Of a DNA stretch of 64,000 nucleotides, positions 26,684-35,432 are shown in pieces (within the stretch, counting starts at the first letter, position 1; every line of letters begins with the position of its first letter). This DNA comes from Croceivirga sp. (lineage in GTDB: Bacteria; Bacteroidota; Bacteroidia; Flavobacteriales; Flavobacteriaceae): NCBI GenBank assembly GCA_028284285.1, contig JANQSA010000035.1, positions 1 to 64,000 on the forward strand, written 5' to 3'. The notes beneath the pieces are model-generated. The model searched no databases. It saw only the letters and a list, made by a program, of their open reading frames with translations, and was not told the DNA's origin. A program made the position numbers and the translations under genes.

Positions 26684-28158
26684 ACTACTTTTGTTTCCGT
26701 TTCTTCTAAAAGTCCTTTTTGTTTTAAAATGTACTTATCCATTTTCGGGGCAATGAACATAAACACCATTCCGGTATACATAAGGATACAGGTGGGGAAT
26801 TGCCCAAACACTCCGTTGCCATAGGATGCTCCCATTATTCCAAACATGCCGCAGACCAGTGCGGCAATTTGTCCCCGGAGCCAGGGATCTTGAATTTTAA
26901 ACATCACGTTGTACGCCCCTGTGATCAAAACAAAAAACAAAATGAACAAGTGTAAGTAGAGTCCGACTACACCCGTATCTGCCCAAATTGCTACAAACCA
27001 ACTATCGGTTGCCGTATTGGCTAAAAACGTATTTGGAGAAAAGCGTTGCCCCCAATTACCGGTTGAACCTATACCCCCGCCAAAAGGCCGTGAAGCTAAA
27101 TAGGCCTTTAACTTTTTTTGATTGGCCAAACGTACCTGCAACGATGCATCGTTAGGGTCGAATGCCGTTCGCATTCTTCTGATCTGCTGATTATTGTTAC
27201 CAATAGTGGTATACTTAAAAAACACAAAAACACCAATCCCCAGAAGGACTCCGGCAACCAGGATCGGGATATTCTTTCGTAAGATGAGATACATAACACC
27301 CCCTGCCGCAGGAACAGCAATAGCCCCTCTTGTTCCGGAAATCATCATCCCATACAAACCTGCCAAAGCCACTATCCCACAGAAAATTCGAAATTTCTTG
27401 TCTTTTGCAAACAAAGCCAAAACCCCGAATACCACCCCTGCATGTCCCTGGGAGGCTCCAAATTGACCAGCGTCGGAATAGAAAGAGAACACCCGTAGTT
27501 TTCCGAAAAGAATATGCGTGAGGGACCCTCCATTGTCCAGCCAACGTTGTTCAAAAGGATCCGGGCCAAATATCACTTGCTGAAATCCTTTTAATGTTCC
27601 CAAAAAAGACATTATCCCCCATATGACGAAAAAGAGTTTTAAATCCTTTGGCTTATCGAAGAGGATGAAAAGTAGTGGTATAATCATCCATTGATACAAT
27701 GCTAATCCCCTCATGGCATAGAACCAGGCCGCAAAACTAACTGCCTCAGGATTGACTGCCTGAAAAAGGGCATAGCCCAACCAAACCGAGGCCAATAGCG
27801 TAAGTTGTGACCTTGCTTTACTCCATGGCACTTTGATTTTGAAGGCTTTAAAGAATAATACCAAGTACATGAGGAATAACAAGCCATCTATCAATAATCC
27901 CCAGGTCATGGGCACATATCTACCCAATCCCAATATCAGGAAATTAAGGACAAAAATGGTGAGCAAGCCCAGTTTAGGTTTTTGAAAAAGCACTCCCAGG
28001 TACACTATCCCAATAGGAAGTATCATGATCCCAATACCGGCAACTACTCCTTTGGTTGCCGTTAAGTGCGCACTGAGAACGGCTATGGATAGCAATATTG
28101 CCAGAGGCAGCGGTTGCTTTAGGCGATCTGTACCATATGTTCTTTCAAAAGGATTCAA
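26680..28158 (-). CDS. O-antigen polymerase/ligase-like membrane protein (Wzy-like)
   Basis: A 492-residue polytopic membrane protein with about 11-12 hydrophobic segments. It resembles the O-antigen ligase/polymerase superfamily: a long periplasmic loop follows 'RSQLTLLASVWLGYALFQAVNPEA', with 'GTRGAIAVPAAGGVMYLIL' and 'RPFGGGIGSTGNWGQRFSP' (the typical G-rich 'GxGxG' region). Predicted to polymerise repeat units at the periplasmic face. It overlaps both neighbours by 4 bp (ATGA), so polymerase, flippase and transferase are translated together. Confidence 0.85.
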   Translation of the reverse strand: MNPFERTYGTDRLKQPLPLAILLSIAVLSAHLTATKGVVAGIGIMILPIGIVYLGVLFQKPKLGLLTIFVLNFLILGLGRYVPMTWGLLIDGLLFLMYLVLFFKAFKIKVPWSKARSQLTLLASVWLGYALFQAVNPEAVSFAAWFYAMRGLALYQWMIIPLLFILFDKPKDLKLFFVIWGIMSFLGTLKGFQQVIFGPDPFEQRWLDNGGSLTHILFGKLRVFSFYSDAGQFGASQGHAGVVFGVLALFAKDKKFRIFCGIVALAGLYGMMISGTRGAIAVPAAGGVMYLILRKNIPILVAGVLLGIGVFVFFKYTTIGNNNQQIRRMRTAFDPNDASLQVRLANQKKLKAYLASRPFGGGIGSTGNWGQRFSPNTFLANTATDSWFVAIWADTGVVGLYLHLFILFFVLITGAYNVMFKIQDPWLRGQIAALVCGMFGIMGASYGNGVFGQFPTCILMYTGMVFMFIAPKMDKYILKQKGLLEETETKVV

Positions 28159-29501
28159 GGGCTTATATGGGCTTTGAGATTTTTAAAGAAGAATATGCCT
28201 TCGGGAAGAATATGCCGCGACTCTATTTGAATTTCCTTTCTCAAAAAATAGAATCCCAAAAAGATCCCCAATACCGTAAAGAAAACGGTACCAATTGCTA
28301 CAGCCACCAAACTTTCCAATACAAACACAGCAATAAGGTCAATCACAATATTGGAAATGGTCATAAAAATGACCTTATACAAATTCAACTTTGGCCGGTT
28401 GATGCTATCCAAAAGCACCCCTGTAAACCGATCAACGGGTAACAAAAGTGTGTAGACCGTAAAAACACGGAACACAAGTGTTAAGATGGGTAGGGAATCT
28501 TTGTACTCCGCACCGCCCAAAAAGACAATGAGATGATCGGCAAAAACAAAACAGCCAAACGCTATGGGAATGAACAATAGCGTTACAGCTCCGGAATACG
28601 CATAAAAGGTTTTACGCACCCCTTCCAGATCCCCAGCCAGACTTTTCTTGGACATTCTCGGGTAGGCAGTCATGGTAAAACTCCTCAGTGGAATACCTAA
28701 CAAATCTGTTAGTTTTAAAGGGATGGCGTACATAGCCACACCGGCAGACCCCAATACGGGGCTCAGGGCAATAATCAGCGTATCGGCACTTTTTAACAAA
28801 CTGGAGCCTACCAGGGTTCCCATGGAATACTTTCCAAAGCTTATAAGCTCTTTTTCCGTAGCACTATCGGCATACCTGAGATAGCTGAGACCATCCCACT
28901 TTTTTAGGGAACACCAAACGCTTGAGATCAAATTGACCAGCAGGTAAACCCATACAATTTCAAGCAGCCCCAACTTAAAAACCCATAGGTTTAAGACCAG
29001 GAAGAGCACGAAAAGTCCAATGTTAGCCAATCGTACCAATAGCATACGATTGAAGTTCTGCTCCGCCTGAAAAAGCGCAAAAGCGGTATTCCATCCCAGG
29101 TTAAAAAACGCCAACACAGGATACCAAAAGAAGAACAATTGATACCCTTTATTCATGTCCAATTCCAGACCAAAAGCAATTCCGGCCACAGACCAGCACA
29201 CCATCACAATTAATGCGAGCAGCAGGAGATTGATCTTGTAACTGGAGCCTAAAAACGTCTTGAATGCTTCTCTGTCCGCACCGGACAATACTCTTACCGT
29301 AGACGTTCTGGTAAGGCCAAAACGCAACAGATCAACAAAAGTGGCCAGGGTAATGAACAAAACCCAATCTCCAAATTGCTCCTTTGGCAGTTGCCGCGTT
29401 AACAGCATAAAACTGACCAAACCAAAAAAGGCAATGACCAGATTTGTGAGCAATGAGGATACGTTTTTTTCTTTCCCGATTTTTTTAATCGTAGTCCTCA
29501 T
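28155..29501 (-). CDS. Polysaccharide flippase (Wzx/MATE-like)
   Basis: A 448-residue protein with about 12-14 hydrophobic helices, of the polysaccharide transporter family. The N-terminus 'SLLTNLVIAFFGLVSFMLLTRQLPKEQFGDWVLFI' is a typical Wzx start. It should flip lipid-linked repeat units from the cytoplasm to the periplasm. It sits directly between the chain-length protein (1-bp overlap) and the polymerase (4-bp overlap). Confidence 0.88.
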   Translation of the reverse strand: MRTTIKKIGKEKNVSSLLTNLVIAFFGLVSFMLLTRQLPKEQFGDWVLFITLATFVDLLRFGLTRTSTVRVLSGADREAFKTFLGSSYKINLLLLALIVMVCWSVAGIAFGLELDMNKGYQLFFFWYPVLAFFNLGWNTAFALFQAEQNFNRMLLVRLANIGLFVLFLVLNLWVFKLGLLEIVWVYLLVNLISSVWCSLKKWDGLSYLRYADSATEKELISFGKYSMGTLVGSSLLKSADTLIIALSPVLGSAGVAMYAIPLKLTDLLGIPLRSFTMTAYPRMSKKSLAGDLEGVRKTFYAYSGAVTLLFIPIAFGCFVFADHLIVFLGGAEYKDSLPILTLVFRVFTVYTLLLPVDRFTGVLLDSINRPKLNLYKVIFMTISNIVIDLIAVFVLESLVAVAIGTVFFTVLGIFLGFYFLRKEIQIESRHILPEGIFFFKNLKAHISP

Positions 29502-31735
29502 CAGGCTACACTTTTTTTGGTGAAAAATCGTAATTGAACCACTTTTTTAATCTGGCGTCGAATTACGGAGCGTTTCCTGGGAAGATCCCCTACTACGGTT
29601 TCCATTTCCAATACTTTAACCCCGTTGAGGATGATGGTGGGTTCCGGACCGGTTGTCGCTTCATTGAACAATGCCAATGCATTCTTATCGGCCTCCCCCC
29701 AGGCCCTGTTGGCCCGGGTCACCAGGAAAGTATGATCCATAGTAGAAGCGAGCTTTACCGGAAATGGATTCCTGATAATTCCGGGTATCTCCAATATCAC
29801 AAAGTCAAAAACCGAATACGCTTCAATGGCTCCCATGACGTCAAATTCATAGATGTCGGCTATTTTATACAATTGGTCGCTTATAGGGTATACTACTCGT
29901 GTGTAGTACTCCCTCCCCAATTCAAAATCATAATCGTCGTAAGTAATGTGTAGCACCTTATACCCCAACTCACAGAGCTTGGCTATTACATGTTTACAAA
30001 CAAAGGTTTTCCCTTCATTCTCCTGGGTGGAAAAAAACAAATTGACAACGGGCTCTCCGGACTTTTCTTTCTTGAACTGGTTGAGCAGTACATTTCGGGA
30101 AATCGCATTTACCGCCTTGTTCTGTAAATACGCATAATCTATTTTCTTTTCCCTGGCACTGATTACCGGAAAAATTGAAGAAACGGAAAGGCCAATTTTG
30201 TCTTCTGCCCTCGATGCTGTTTTCAAATTACCATCCAGGAGTTCTAAGATAAATATGGTAAAGGCCACTAATATAAACCCGGCTATCCCCGCCACGGCGA
30301 CCAACATTAACCGTTTGCTTGGTAGGGGACTGATGGGAAAAAACGGAACCTCAATCAGCTTTAGGTTAGACTTTAACTCAACGTTTTGTTGTCTTAATTT
30401 GGCCAGTCCCAGACTGTGTAAAAGGCTTAGATATTCCCGTTCTGCAATATCTATTTTCCGCTCCAGACGCTTCATAGTTGCGCCCAAAGGTGAAAAGACC
30501 TGATAGAGTTTTTCGAACTCCAGTCGCTTCTGATCCATGACCCTCAGTTGTGCCCTGGTACCTTCATACGTTATGGTGTTTGCGAGCCAATCCGTTAAAA
30601 TATCTGTGGAGGCCAGACTTTTTTCATCATACTCAGTGACAAATAACTGGTCAACCTCGCCTTGTAATGCCGTTTTTAGCTCGGCAGACCGCCTGGTGAG
30701 AGCTGTTACTTCCTTGGCATTTTTTTCTTTAGCTTCCTCTTCTGCTTCAACAGCAAGCGATTTCATGGAAAGGTCAAAATTGACATTGGCTAATTCGTTA
30801 CGAAGTGCTACAATCTGCTGGCTGGAAAGTCGTTTCTTTTCGTGTGTCTCCAGTTTGGATTCCAATGTTTGCAACACCGCTTCAGCAGCATGATGACGGA
30901 TGTACACCTTCTGATATTCCAACTCAAAATGTTCTTTTTCGGAAGCAATATGTTTGGTCTGTTCGTAGTAATTGATAATATTATGGGTTCTGTTAAATGC
31001 AAGTAGCTCATCTTCCGCTCCTCTCAGATCCACTGTTGAATTTTGTAGTTGGCCTTCAAAATATTTAACCACTGCATCGGACTGGTTGACTTTGATATCA
31101 GCATTCAACTTTACAAATACCTCGCATAGGATGAGCAGTGTATTTTGACAAATGGCCGGATCGTCCCCTTCAAATTCAATGTCCACAAAGTCACTGCTGA
31201 GAATTCTTTTGACCCCTATGCGTTCTACTATTTTCTCGATGCTATAATCAGGATGTTTTAAGTTAATGAGCTTATAGATAAAATTGGTGTGGTTCGATTC
31301 CTTTAATTGCCTGAAATTGTCATAGGTTTTGGCCACATCCCCTTTTACCACCAATGCCTTAACTTCCTCAGGAACCAGCTCCATAAGTGCCGCAAACTTC
31401 TCTTTTGAAATGATCTTGGTATCCGCACTATCCAAGGTCATATGTTGCGCGAATAGTTTTAGCGCTACGGTTTCAATGGTTGTTCTCGCTTTTATAAGGT
31501 TCAAAAGATTATCATACGCGGTGTTGGTAGCCCTGAAGTCCAGTTTAGTATTATCCAGTTCTATGGTGGAACCTGAGGCAATTCCGGTGTATACCCGGGC
31601 TTTGGAATTATAGACTTTTGGTTCGTTCTGGGTAAGGTAAAAAACCAGGGAAGCCAGGATTACCGGGACCGCAACCAATAGCGTAGCATGGTTTAGCAAT
31701 AATCTAACAAAGAAAAGCAGGTTAAACTTCTTCAT
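29501..31735 (-). CDS. Chain-length determinant protein with degenerate tyrosine-kinase domain (Wzc/GumC-like)
   Basis: A 744-residue inner-membrane protein. Helix near residues 10-30, a Wzz-like periplasmic region with long coiled coils (about 230-440), 'PFFPISPLPSKRLMLVAVAGIAGFILV' at the second helix (about 475-500), and a cytoplasmic P-loop domain (about 565-744). The nucleotide-binding motifs are weak: 'FFSTQENEGKTFVC' replaces the usual Walker A, 'HITYDDYDF' stands for Walker A', and 'FVILEIPG' has Glu where Walker B has Asp. There is no C-terminal tyrosine cluster. It likely controls chain length and export without autokinase activity. Confidence 0.85.
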   Translation of the reverse strand: MKKFNLLFFVRLLLNHATLLVAVPVILASLVFYLTQNEPKVYNSKARVYTGIASGSTIELDNTKLDFRATNTAYDNLLNLIKARTTIETVALKLFAQHMTLDSADTKIISKEKFAALMELVPEEVKALVVKGDVAKTYDNFRQLKESNHTNFIYKLINLKHPDYSIEKIVERIGVKRILSSDFVDIEFEGDDPAICQNTLLILCEVFVKLNADIKVNQSDAVVKYFEGQLQNSTVDLRGAEDELLAFNRTHNIINYYEQTKHIASEKEHFELEYQKVYIRHHAAEAVLQTLESKLETHEKKRLSSQQIVALRNELANVNFDLSMKSLAVEAEEEAKEKNAKEVTALTRRSAELKTALQGEVDQLFVTEYDEKSLASTDILTDWLANTITYEGTRAQLRVMDQKRLEFEKLYQVFSPLGATMKRLERKIDIAEREYLSLLHSLGLAKLRQQNVELKSNLKLIEVPFFPISPLPSKRLMLVAVAGIAGFILVAFTIFILELLDGNLKTASRAEDKIGLSVSSIFPVISAREKKIDYAYLQNKAVNAISRNVLLNQFKKEKSGEPVVNLFFSTQENEGKTFVCKHVIAKLCELGYKVLHITYDDYDFELGREYYTRVVYPISDQLYKIADIYEFDVMGAIEAYSVFDFVILEIPGIIRNPFPVKLASTMDHTFLVTRANRAWGEADKNALALFNEATTGPEPTIILNGVKVLEMETVVGDLPRKRSVIRRQIKKVVQLRFFTKKSVA

Positions 31736-31737
31736 CC

Positions 31738-32481
31738 CTAAATCTCTATTTTAATGCCCACGATCCCCTCCAGGGTGGACAATGCCATTTCATACTCCGA
31801 TTTCTGAAACTCCAGTGCCTTCAGGGATTCATTTAGCATTTGTTGTAAACGGGTATATTCCGTGATATCGATTATCCCATTCGTAAAATTTTTATCTGCA
31901 TTTAGGGCCTGTAACTTGTAACTCTCCACAATTGAACTGGATACCAAAAGCATGCGATGCGCCCGGACTACTTCATGAAAACGTTGGGTCACCAGCATTT
32001 CAAGTTCCCTGATAGCAAACTCCTTCTCGTACTTTGCCCTTTCCACCTCGGCTTTTGCGGTTTTCACTTCTATACCCCTATTGAAAATAGCATGTAAAGG
32101 CATTTTCATGGAAACACCCATATTATACCGGCTTTGTTCCAGGGTAAAAAGAACCTGGCTGGCCAGGGGGTCGCCGGCGATTTGCTCGTTGTTGAGATTA
32201 TCAAAAACCCCATACCCGTATGAAGCATCCAAATAGATGCTATTCAACCATGATCTTCCGGTGACTTTAACTCTCCCCTCCCAATATTTTGCATCCGCAT
32301 CAAAATATTTTAATCTTGGAGAGTTTTCTTTTGCCACTTGGATCAGGCTATCAATTGAAGGCAACCTCCTGACGATATCATTCTTTTCAAATCCCTGCTC
32401 TACAAATTCATTGAGGGATTGTGACATTGATATGTTGGCAATCAGCAGGACTGCCCCTAGTAACCCGAATCTTTTCCTCAT
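31738..32481 (-). CDS. Half-length TolC-like outer-membrane protein
   Basis: A 247-residue protein with a signal peptide (ending near SMSQS, residue 20). The body matches one repeat of the TolC/OEP fold: 'SIDSLIQVAKENSPRLKYFDADAKYWEGRVKVTGRSW', a strand region 'IYLDASYGYGVFDN..', then two long amphipathic helices. TolC proteins normally have two such repeats in about 430-480 residues; this one has only one. It lies 2 bp before the chain-length gene. No Wza-type export protein (SLBB domains) is in the locus, so this may take part in export; that is inference. Confidence 0.75.
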   Translation of the reverse strand: MRKRFGLLGAVLLIANISMSQSLNEFVEQGFEKNDIVRRLPSIDSLIQVAKENSPRLKYFDADAKYWEGRVKVTGRSWLNSIYLDASYGYGVFDNLNNEQIAGDPLASQVLFTLEQSRYNMGVSMKMPLHAIFNRGIEVKTAKAEVERAKYEKEFAIRELEMLVTQRFHEVVRAHRMLLVSSSIVESYKLQALNADKNFTNGIIDITEYTRLQQMLNESLKALEFQKSEYEMALSTLEGIVGIKIEI

Positions 32482-32483
32482 TC

Positions 32484-33719
32484 CTATACATTTTCTTTTT
32501 GGAATACTGCTCTAAAGGTTCGTAGCACTATCCAAAGGTCTATCAAGAAAGCATATTTGCTGTTGGCATATTCTACATACTTGATATCCAGTTTTTTTCG
32601 CTCTTCGGGAGACATTTTAGAACTCCTCCCTCTTGCCTCTACCTGCCAAAGCCCCGTAATTCCGGCTGGTCCGTTAAAGCGTGCTGTCCATTCGTCTGTT
32701 GTAAGCATCTCGGCTTCGTAGAGTGGCAACGGCCGATTGCCCACTATGGACATATCTCCTTTTAATACGTTGATTAATTGCGGTAGTTCGTCGATACTTA
32801 GCTTTCGTATTATCTTTCCGACTTTGGTAATCCTCGGGTCATTGTCAAACTTGACAAAAGCACTCTCCTCGTTCTTTTTACGCTTCGCATTATGCGCTTT
32901 TTCATTGACTTCAGTGTCATCCCCAAACAATTTGGTACCCTGCTGTTCATTTCCATCTTCGTCAATTGCGGCCTCAGGTATAACCTCCTTAGTATCATGA
33001 ACGTATTGATTCAAATGCTGAAATTCTTTTAAACGCTTGTCCGCGTCGGGATACATAGAACGCAATTTCAAAAAGTTAAAGATCTGGTAACTGGTTCCCA
33101 CTCGTTTGGAAATGTAGTACACTTTCCCTTTAGATTCCAGCCGTATCGCAAGAATGACCAACAGTAGAAATGGGGAGGCCAGAAGGAGTACCGTGCTCGC
33201 TACAATAATATCGAAGGATCTTTTCCAGAATCCTATCTTATATCGTTGGGCAGTACTGTTTTGTCCTTCAGATATCTGCTCTTTCCTTAGGTTTTGTTTC
33301 AATTCCTTGAGAAAGCTAATCCGTTCCAGTACCTGGTGGAAACGGATAGGATGTAAAAAAATATCGTCAAAACCATTCTCAAGTGTTTTAAGCTTCTCTT
33401 TTTTAGTCACTTTATTGGCAAGTGCGATCAAAGGAATTTTCTTGCCAGGATCAAATACCTTTATCAAATAGTGTTGAAACTGTTTGCGATCTTTTGCGGT
33501 TATCGTATTCTCGCATAAGATCGCATCAACCGCTTTCTGAGTATTGATCCATTTATCACTATGAAAGTTGCTGTGATTGTGCAACCACTTTATTGCATCT
33601 TCAGTAGAATCTACGGTATTCACTGTAACCTGCCGGGAAAAACGGTGAAACTCTTCCCCAAATCGCTTGTTTGAACCAATATAAAGGAGGGTAGTGGTTT
33701 TGTTTACCAGTACTTCCAT
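32484..33719 (-). CDS. Initiating sugar transferase with degenerate receiver domain
   Basis: A 411-residue polyprenyl-phosphate sugar-phosphate transferase. Residues about 1-135 fold like a response-regulator receiver ('TLLYIGSNKRF', 'AVDAILCEN', 'KIPLIALANKV', 'GFDDIFLHPIRFHQVLERI') but the phosphoacceptor position is Glu70, the acidic pocket is replaced by Gly-Ser, and the conserved Lys is His123. The transferase part follows: membrane helix about 168-192, 'KRVGTSYQIFNFLKLRSM', 'LSIDELPQLINVLKGDMSIV' and 'GITGLWQVEARG'. A charged insert of about 50 residues lies between. It starts the lipid-linked repeat unit. Directly downstream (2 bp) of a true receiver protein. Confidence 0.88.
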   Translation of the reverse strand: MEVLVNKTTTLLYIGSNKRFGEEFHRFSRQVTVNTVDSTEDAIKWLHNHSNFHSDKWINTQKAVDAILCENTITAKDRKQFQHYLIKVFDPGKKIPLIALANKVTKKEKLKTLENGFDDIFLHPIRFHQVLERISFLKELKQNLRKEQISEGQNSTAQRYKIGFWKRSFDIIVASTVLLLASPFLLLVILAIRLESKGKVYYISKRVGTSYQIFNFLKLRSMYPDADKRLKEFQHLNQYVHDTKEVIPEAAIDEDGNEQQGTKLFGDDTEVNEKAHNAKRKKNEESAFVKFDNDPRITKVGKIIRKLSIDELPQLINVLKGDMSIVGNRPLPLYEAEMLTTDEWTARFNGPAGITGLWQVEARGRSSKMSPEERKKLDIKYVEYANSKYAFLIDLWIVLRTFRAVFQKENV

Positions 33720-33721
33720 AC

Positions 33722-34087
33722 CTACTGACGGATTAGTAACTTATCAACGCGGATAAGGAGTTCCTCAGGATTAAAGGGTTTTACCAAATAGTCATCCGCA
33801 CCAAGTCGTAAGCACTCAATACGATCACTACTGCTATCCCTGCAACTAAGCACGATAATTGGGATATCTGAGAATACTCCGGTCTGCCTAACCCGTTTTA
33901 TAAGTTCAAATCCATCCATTACCGGCATTTCCAAATCAGTAATGATCAGATCCGGCATATTGCCTTCGTGTAACCACGAAATTGCGGCAAGTCCATTTTC
34001 AACGGTAATAACATCATACGATTGTCCCAAAAACTGCGCTACCAATTCGCTTAAGGATTGCTTATCGTCAACAACAAGAATTTTCAT
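33722..34087 (-). CDS. Single-domain response regulator (CheY-like)
   Basis: A 121-residue receiver domain with no output. Asp51 ('LIITDLEMPVMDG') is the phosphoacceptor, Asp7/Asp8 the acidic pocket ('ILVVDDKQ'), with Ser in 'IIVLSCRD' and Lys in 'YLVKPFNPEEL'. It is the first gene of the export/assembly operon, 2 bp ahead of the sugar transferase with a pseudo-receiver. A phosphorylation-dependent effect on the transferase or export complex is plausible; the partner is not shown by the sequence. Confidence 0.93.
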   Translation of the reverse strand: MKILVVDDKQSLSELVAQFLGQSYDVITVENGLAAISWLHEGNMPDLIITDLEMPVMDGFELIKRVRQTGVFSDIPIIVLSCRDSSSDRIECLRLGADDYLVKPFNPEELLIRVDKLLIRQ

Positions 34088-34116
34088 AGTTAATAGTTGT
34101 AATATTATAGTTTTTG

Positions 34117-34180
34117 AAAAGTAAGACTATTACTACTTTTACTAAATTGTATGTTGTAAAACCAAGGCAATCTGTTGTAA
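34117..34180 (-). promoter_or_regulatory. Promoter region of export/assembly operon with LytTR-like direct repeats
   Basis: On plus: AAAAGTA (34117-34123; TACTTTT on minus, a Bacteroidetes -7-like box), then 27 bp, then ATGTTGTAAAA (34151-34161) and a second copy CTGTTGTAA (34172-34180). The GTTGTAA cores start at 34153 and 34174, exactly 21 bp apart. The layout matches the ugd promoter and the single site at the H-NOX promoter. It lies 30-93 bp upstream of the response-regulator start codon. Confidence 0.68.
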
Positions 34181-34396
34181 TTACTATCCCGTTGTAGGTT
34201 ATGTTTTTCTCCAGAACAGTTTCTTATCGTCCGGGAGTACTCCTAAACCACTTACACTACTGATTGCTTTTTCCGAATTCCGAGTACGTTTTAAACGCTG
34301 TCCGGACTTAGGATATAATTTGTTTTGGGAAGCGACGCTGCTATTAATTTGGAATGTTCCCTAATTTCTAAAGCCATTTTCCTGATTTTACTTGAC
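34181..34396. other. Intergenic remainder between LytTR gene and export operon
   Basis: Non-coding sequence following the LytTR-like repeats. A further GTTGTAGG at 34191 is not in 21-bp register with the others. I see no hairpin terminator for the upstream LytTR gene, so read-through into the export operon cannot be excluded. No ORF of note. Confidence 0.5.
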
Positions 34397-35107
34397 TTAT
34401 AAAAGGTTTAAGCGTTGCATTAAATCCGGACGGTGCGATCTGCTTATGGGAATTACGCTGCGCTCAATTAAAACGCTATTATCTTGAATATCAATTATCT
34501 TAGTGAGATTTATGATATAAGATCGGTGGATTTGCATGAAACGGGAATCCGGTAATTTCTCCTTGATTTTCCTTAGGGTCGCGTGTACCCTGTAGGTGGT
34601 AGTTATGGTCTTAATCTCTATATAATCCCCTTTAGCCGCTATAATTAGGATCTCTCCCCAATGCAACTTGATCAATCTCTTGTCGATATTGATATACAGG
34701 CTATCTTCCACCATATCTTCTTCAGTCCCAGAATCCCCATTTGCCATCGCCGGCTGGTACGCATTTTTTAGCTTTCCAATTGTTTTTCTAAATCTTTCCG
34801 GATGAATCGGTTTTACCAAATAGTCCACAATACACTCGTATTCATAGGCTTCAATGGCAAATGCCTTATCTGACGTAGTTAATACCACTTTCGGGGGATT
34901 CTTAAGAGTTTGTATGAAATCCATCCCTGTAAGAAAGGGCATTTGGATGTCCAGGAAAATGACATCAACGGAATGCAGATTCAAATACTTAAGGGCTTCA
35001 ACGGCATTGGGAAACTCCCCAACCATTTCAAGCATCGGTGTATTTTCGCAAAATTCCGTAATTATAGCTCTTGCGGAACCTTCATCGTCGATAACTATAC
35101 ATTTCAC
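34397..35107 (-). CDS. LytTR-family response regulator
   Basis: A 236-residue DNA-binding response regulator. Receiver about residues 1-118 with Asp53 ('DVIFLDIQMPFLTGMDF'), Thr in 'VVLTTSDKAF' and Lys99 ('VDYLVKPIHP'). The LytTR DNA-binding domain covers about 136-236 with 'SLYINIDKRLIKLHWGEILIIAAKGDYIEI', 'RVHATLRKIKEKLPDSRFMQIHRSYIINL' and 'IPISRSHRPDL'. It is the last gene of the H-NOX/kinase/FIST/kinase/Hpt run, 1 bp after the Hpt gene, and so is the natural output of that cascade. The LytTR-like repeats at four operons of this locus are its proposed targets. Confidence 0.95.
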   Translation of the reverse strand: MKCIVIDDEGSARAIITEFCENTPMLEMVGEFPNAVEALKYLNLHSVDVIFLDIQMPFLTGMDFIQTLKNPPKVVLTTSDKAFAIEAYEYECIVDYLVKPIHPERFRKTIGKLKNAYQPAMANGDSGTEEDMVEDSLYINIDKRLIKLHWGEILIIAAKGDYIEIKTITTTYRVHATLRKIKEKLPDSRFMQIHRSYIINLTKIIDIQDNSVLIERSVIPISRSHRPDLMQRLNLL

Positions 35108-35108
35108 C

Positions 35109-35432
35109 TTAGGAAATCTTTATAATGAAGTCTTCAACGGTATTAAGAATACCGGAAAACTCTTCCATTAGCGTCGTTTTACCTTTTTTTAGGTCCTCTT
35201 CATACTTTATAGCTGTTTTGTAGCCGTCGGTGAGGCCCAGAATGCCGAACTTATGTTTCATCTTATGCACTACTTTGGCAGATTCTTCCCATGCGCCATT
35301 TTCCAAATGCCGTAGGTAATCTTCTTTTTCCTGCGGAAACTCAGCCTGGATAATTGCGATAAACTTTTTCTCGAATTCGTTGTTACCTCCCGCTATCTCC
35401 TTGATGTATTTTAGATTTGGAACTTCTGCCAT
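35109..35432 (-). CDS. Histidine phosphotransfer (Hpt) protein
   Basis: A 107-residue helical protein with the Hpt signature 'SAKVVHKMKHKFGILGL', phosphorylated His56. The frame is open to 35495 inside the kinase gene; the ATG at 35432 overlaps the kinase stop by 1 bp (TAATG) and gives a normal Hpt size, so I use it. It would carry phosphate from the upstream kinases or a receiver to the LytTR regulator or the CheY-like proteins. It lies between a histidine kinase and the LytTR gene. Confidence 0.9.
   Translation of the reverse strand: MAEVPNLKYIKEIAGGNNEFEKKFIAIIQAEFPQEKEDYLRHLENGAWEESAKVVHKMKHKFGILGLTDGYKTAIKYEEDLKKGKTTLMEEFSGILNTVEDFIIKIS

Noticed and set aside
34191-34197. Third GTTGT element before the export operon
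   Set aside because: It is 17 bp, not 21 bp, from the second copy, so it is out of register with the LytTR-like pair.
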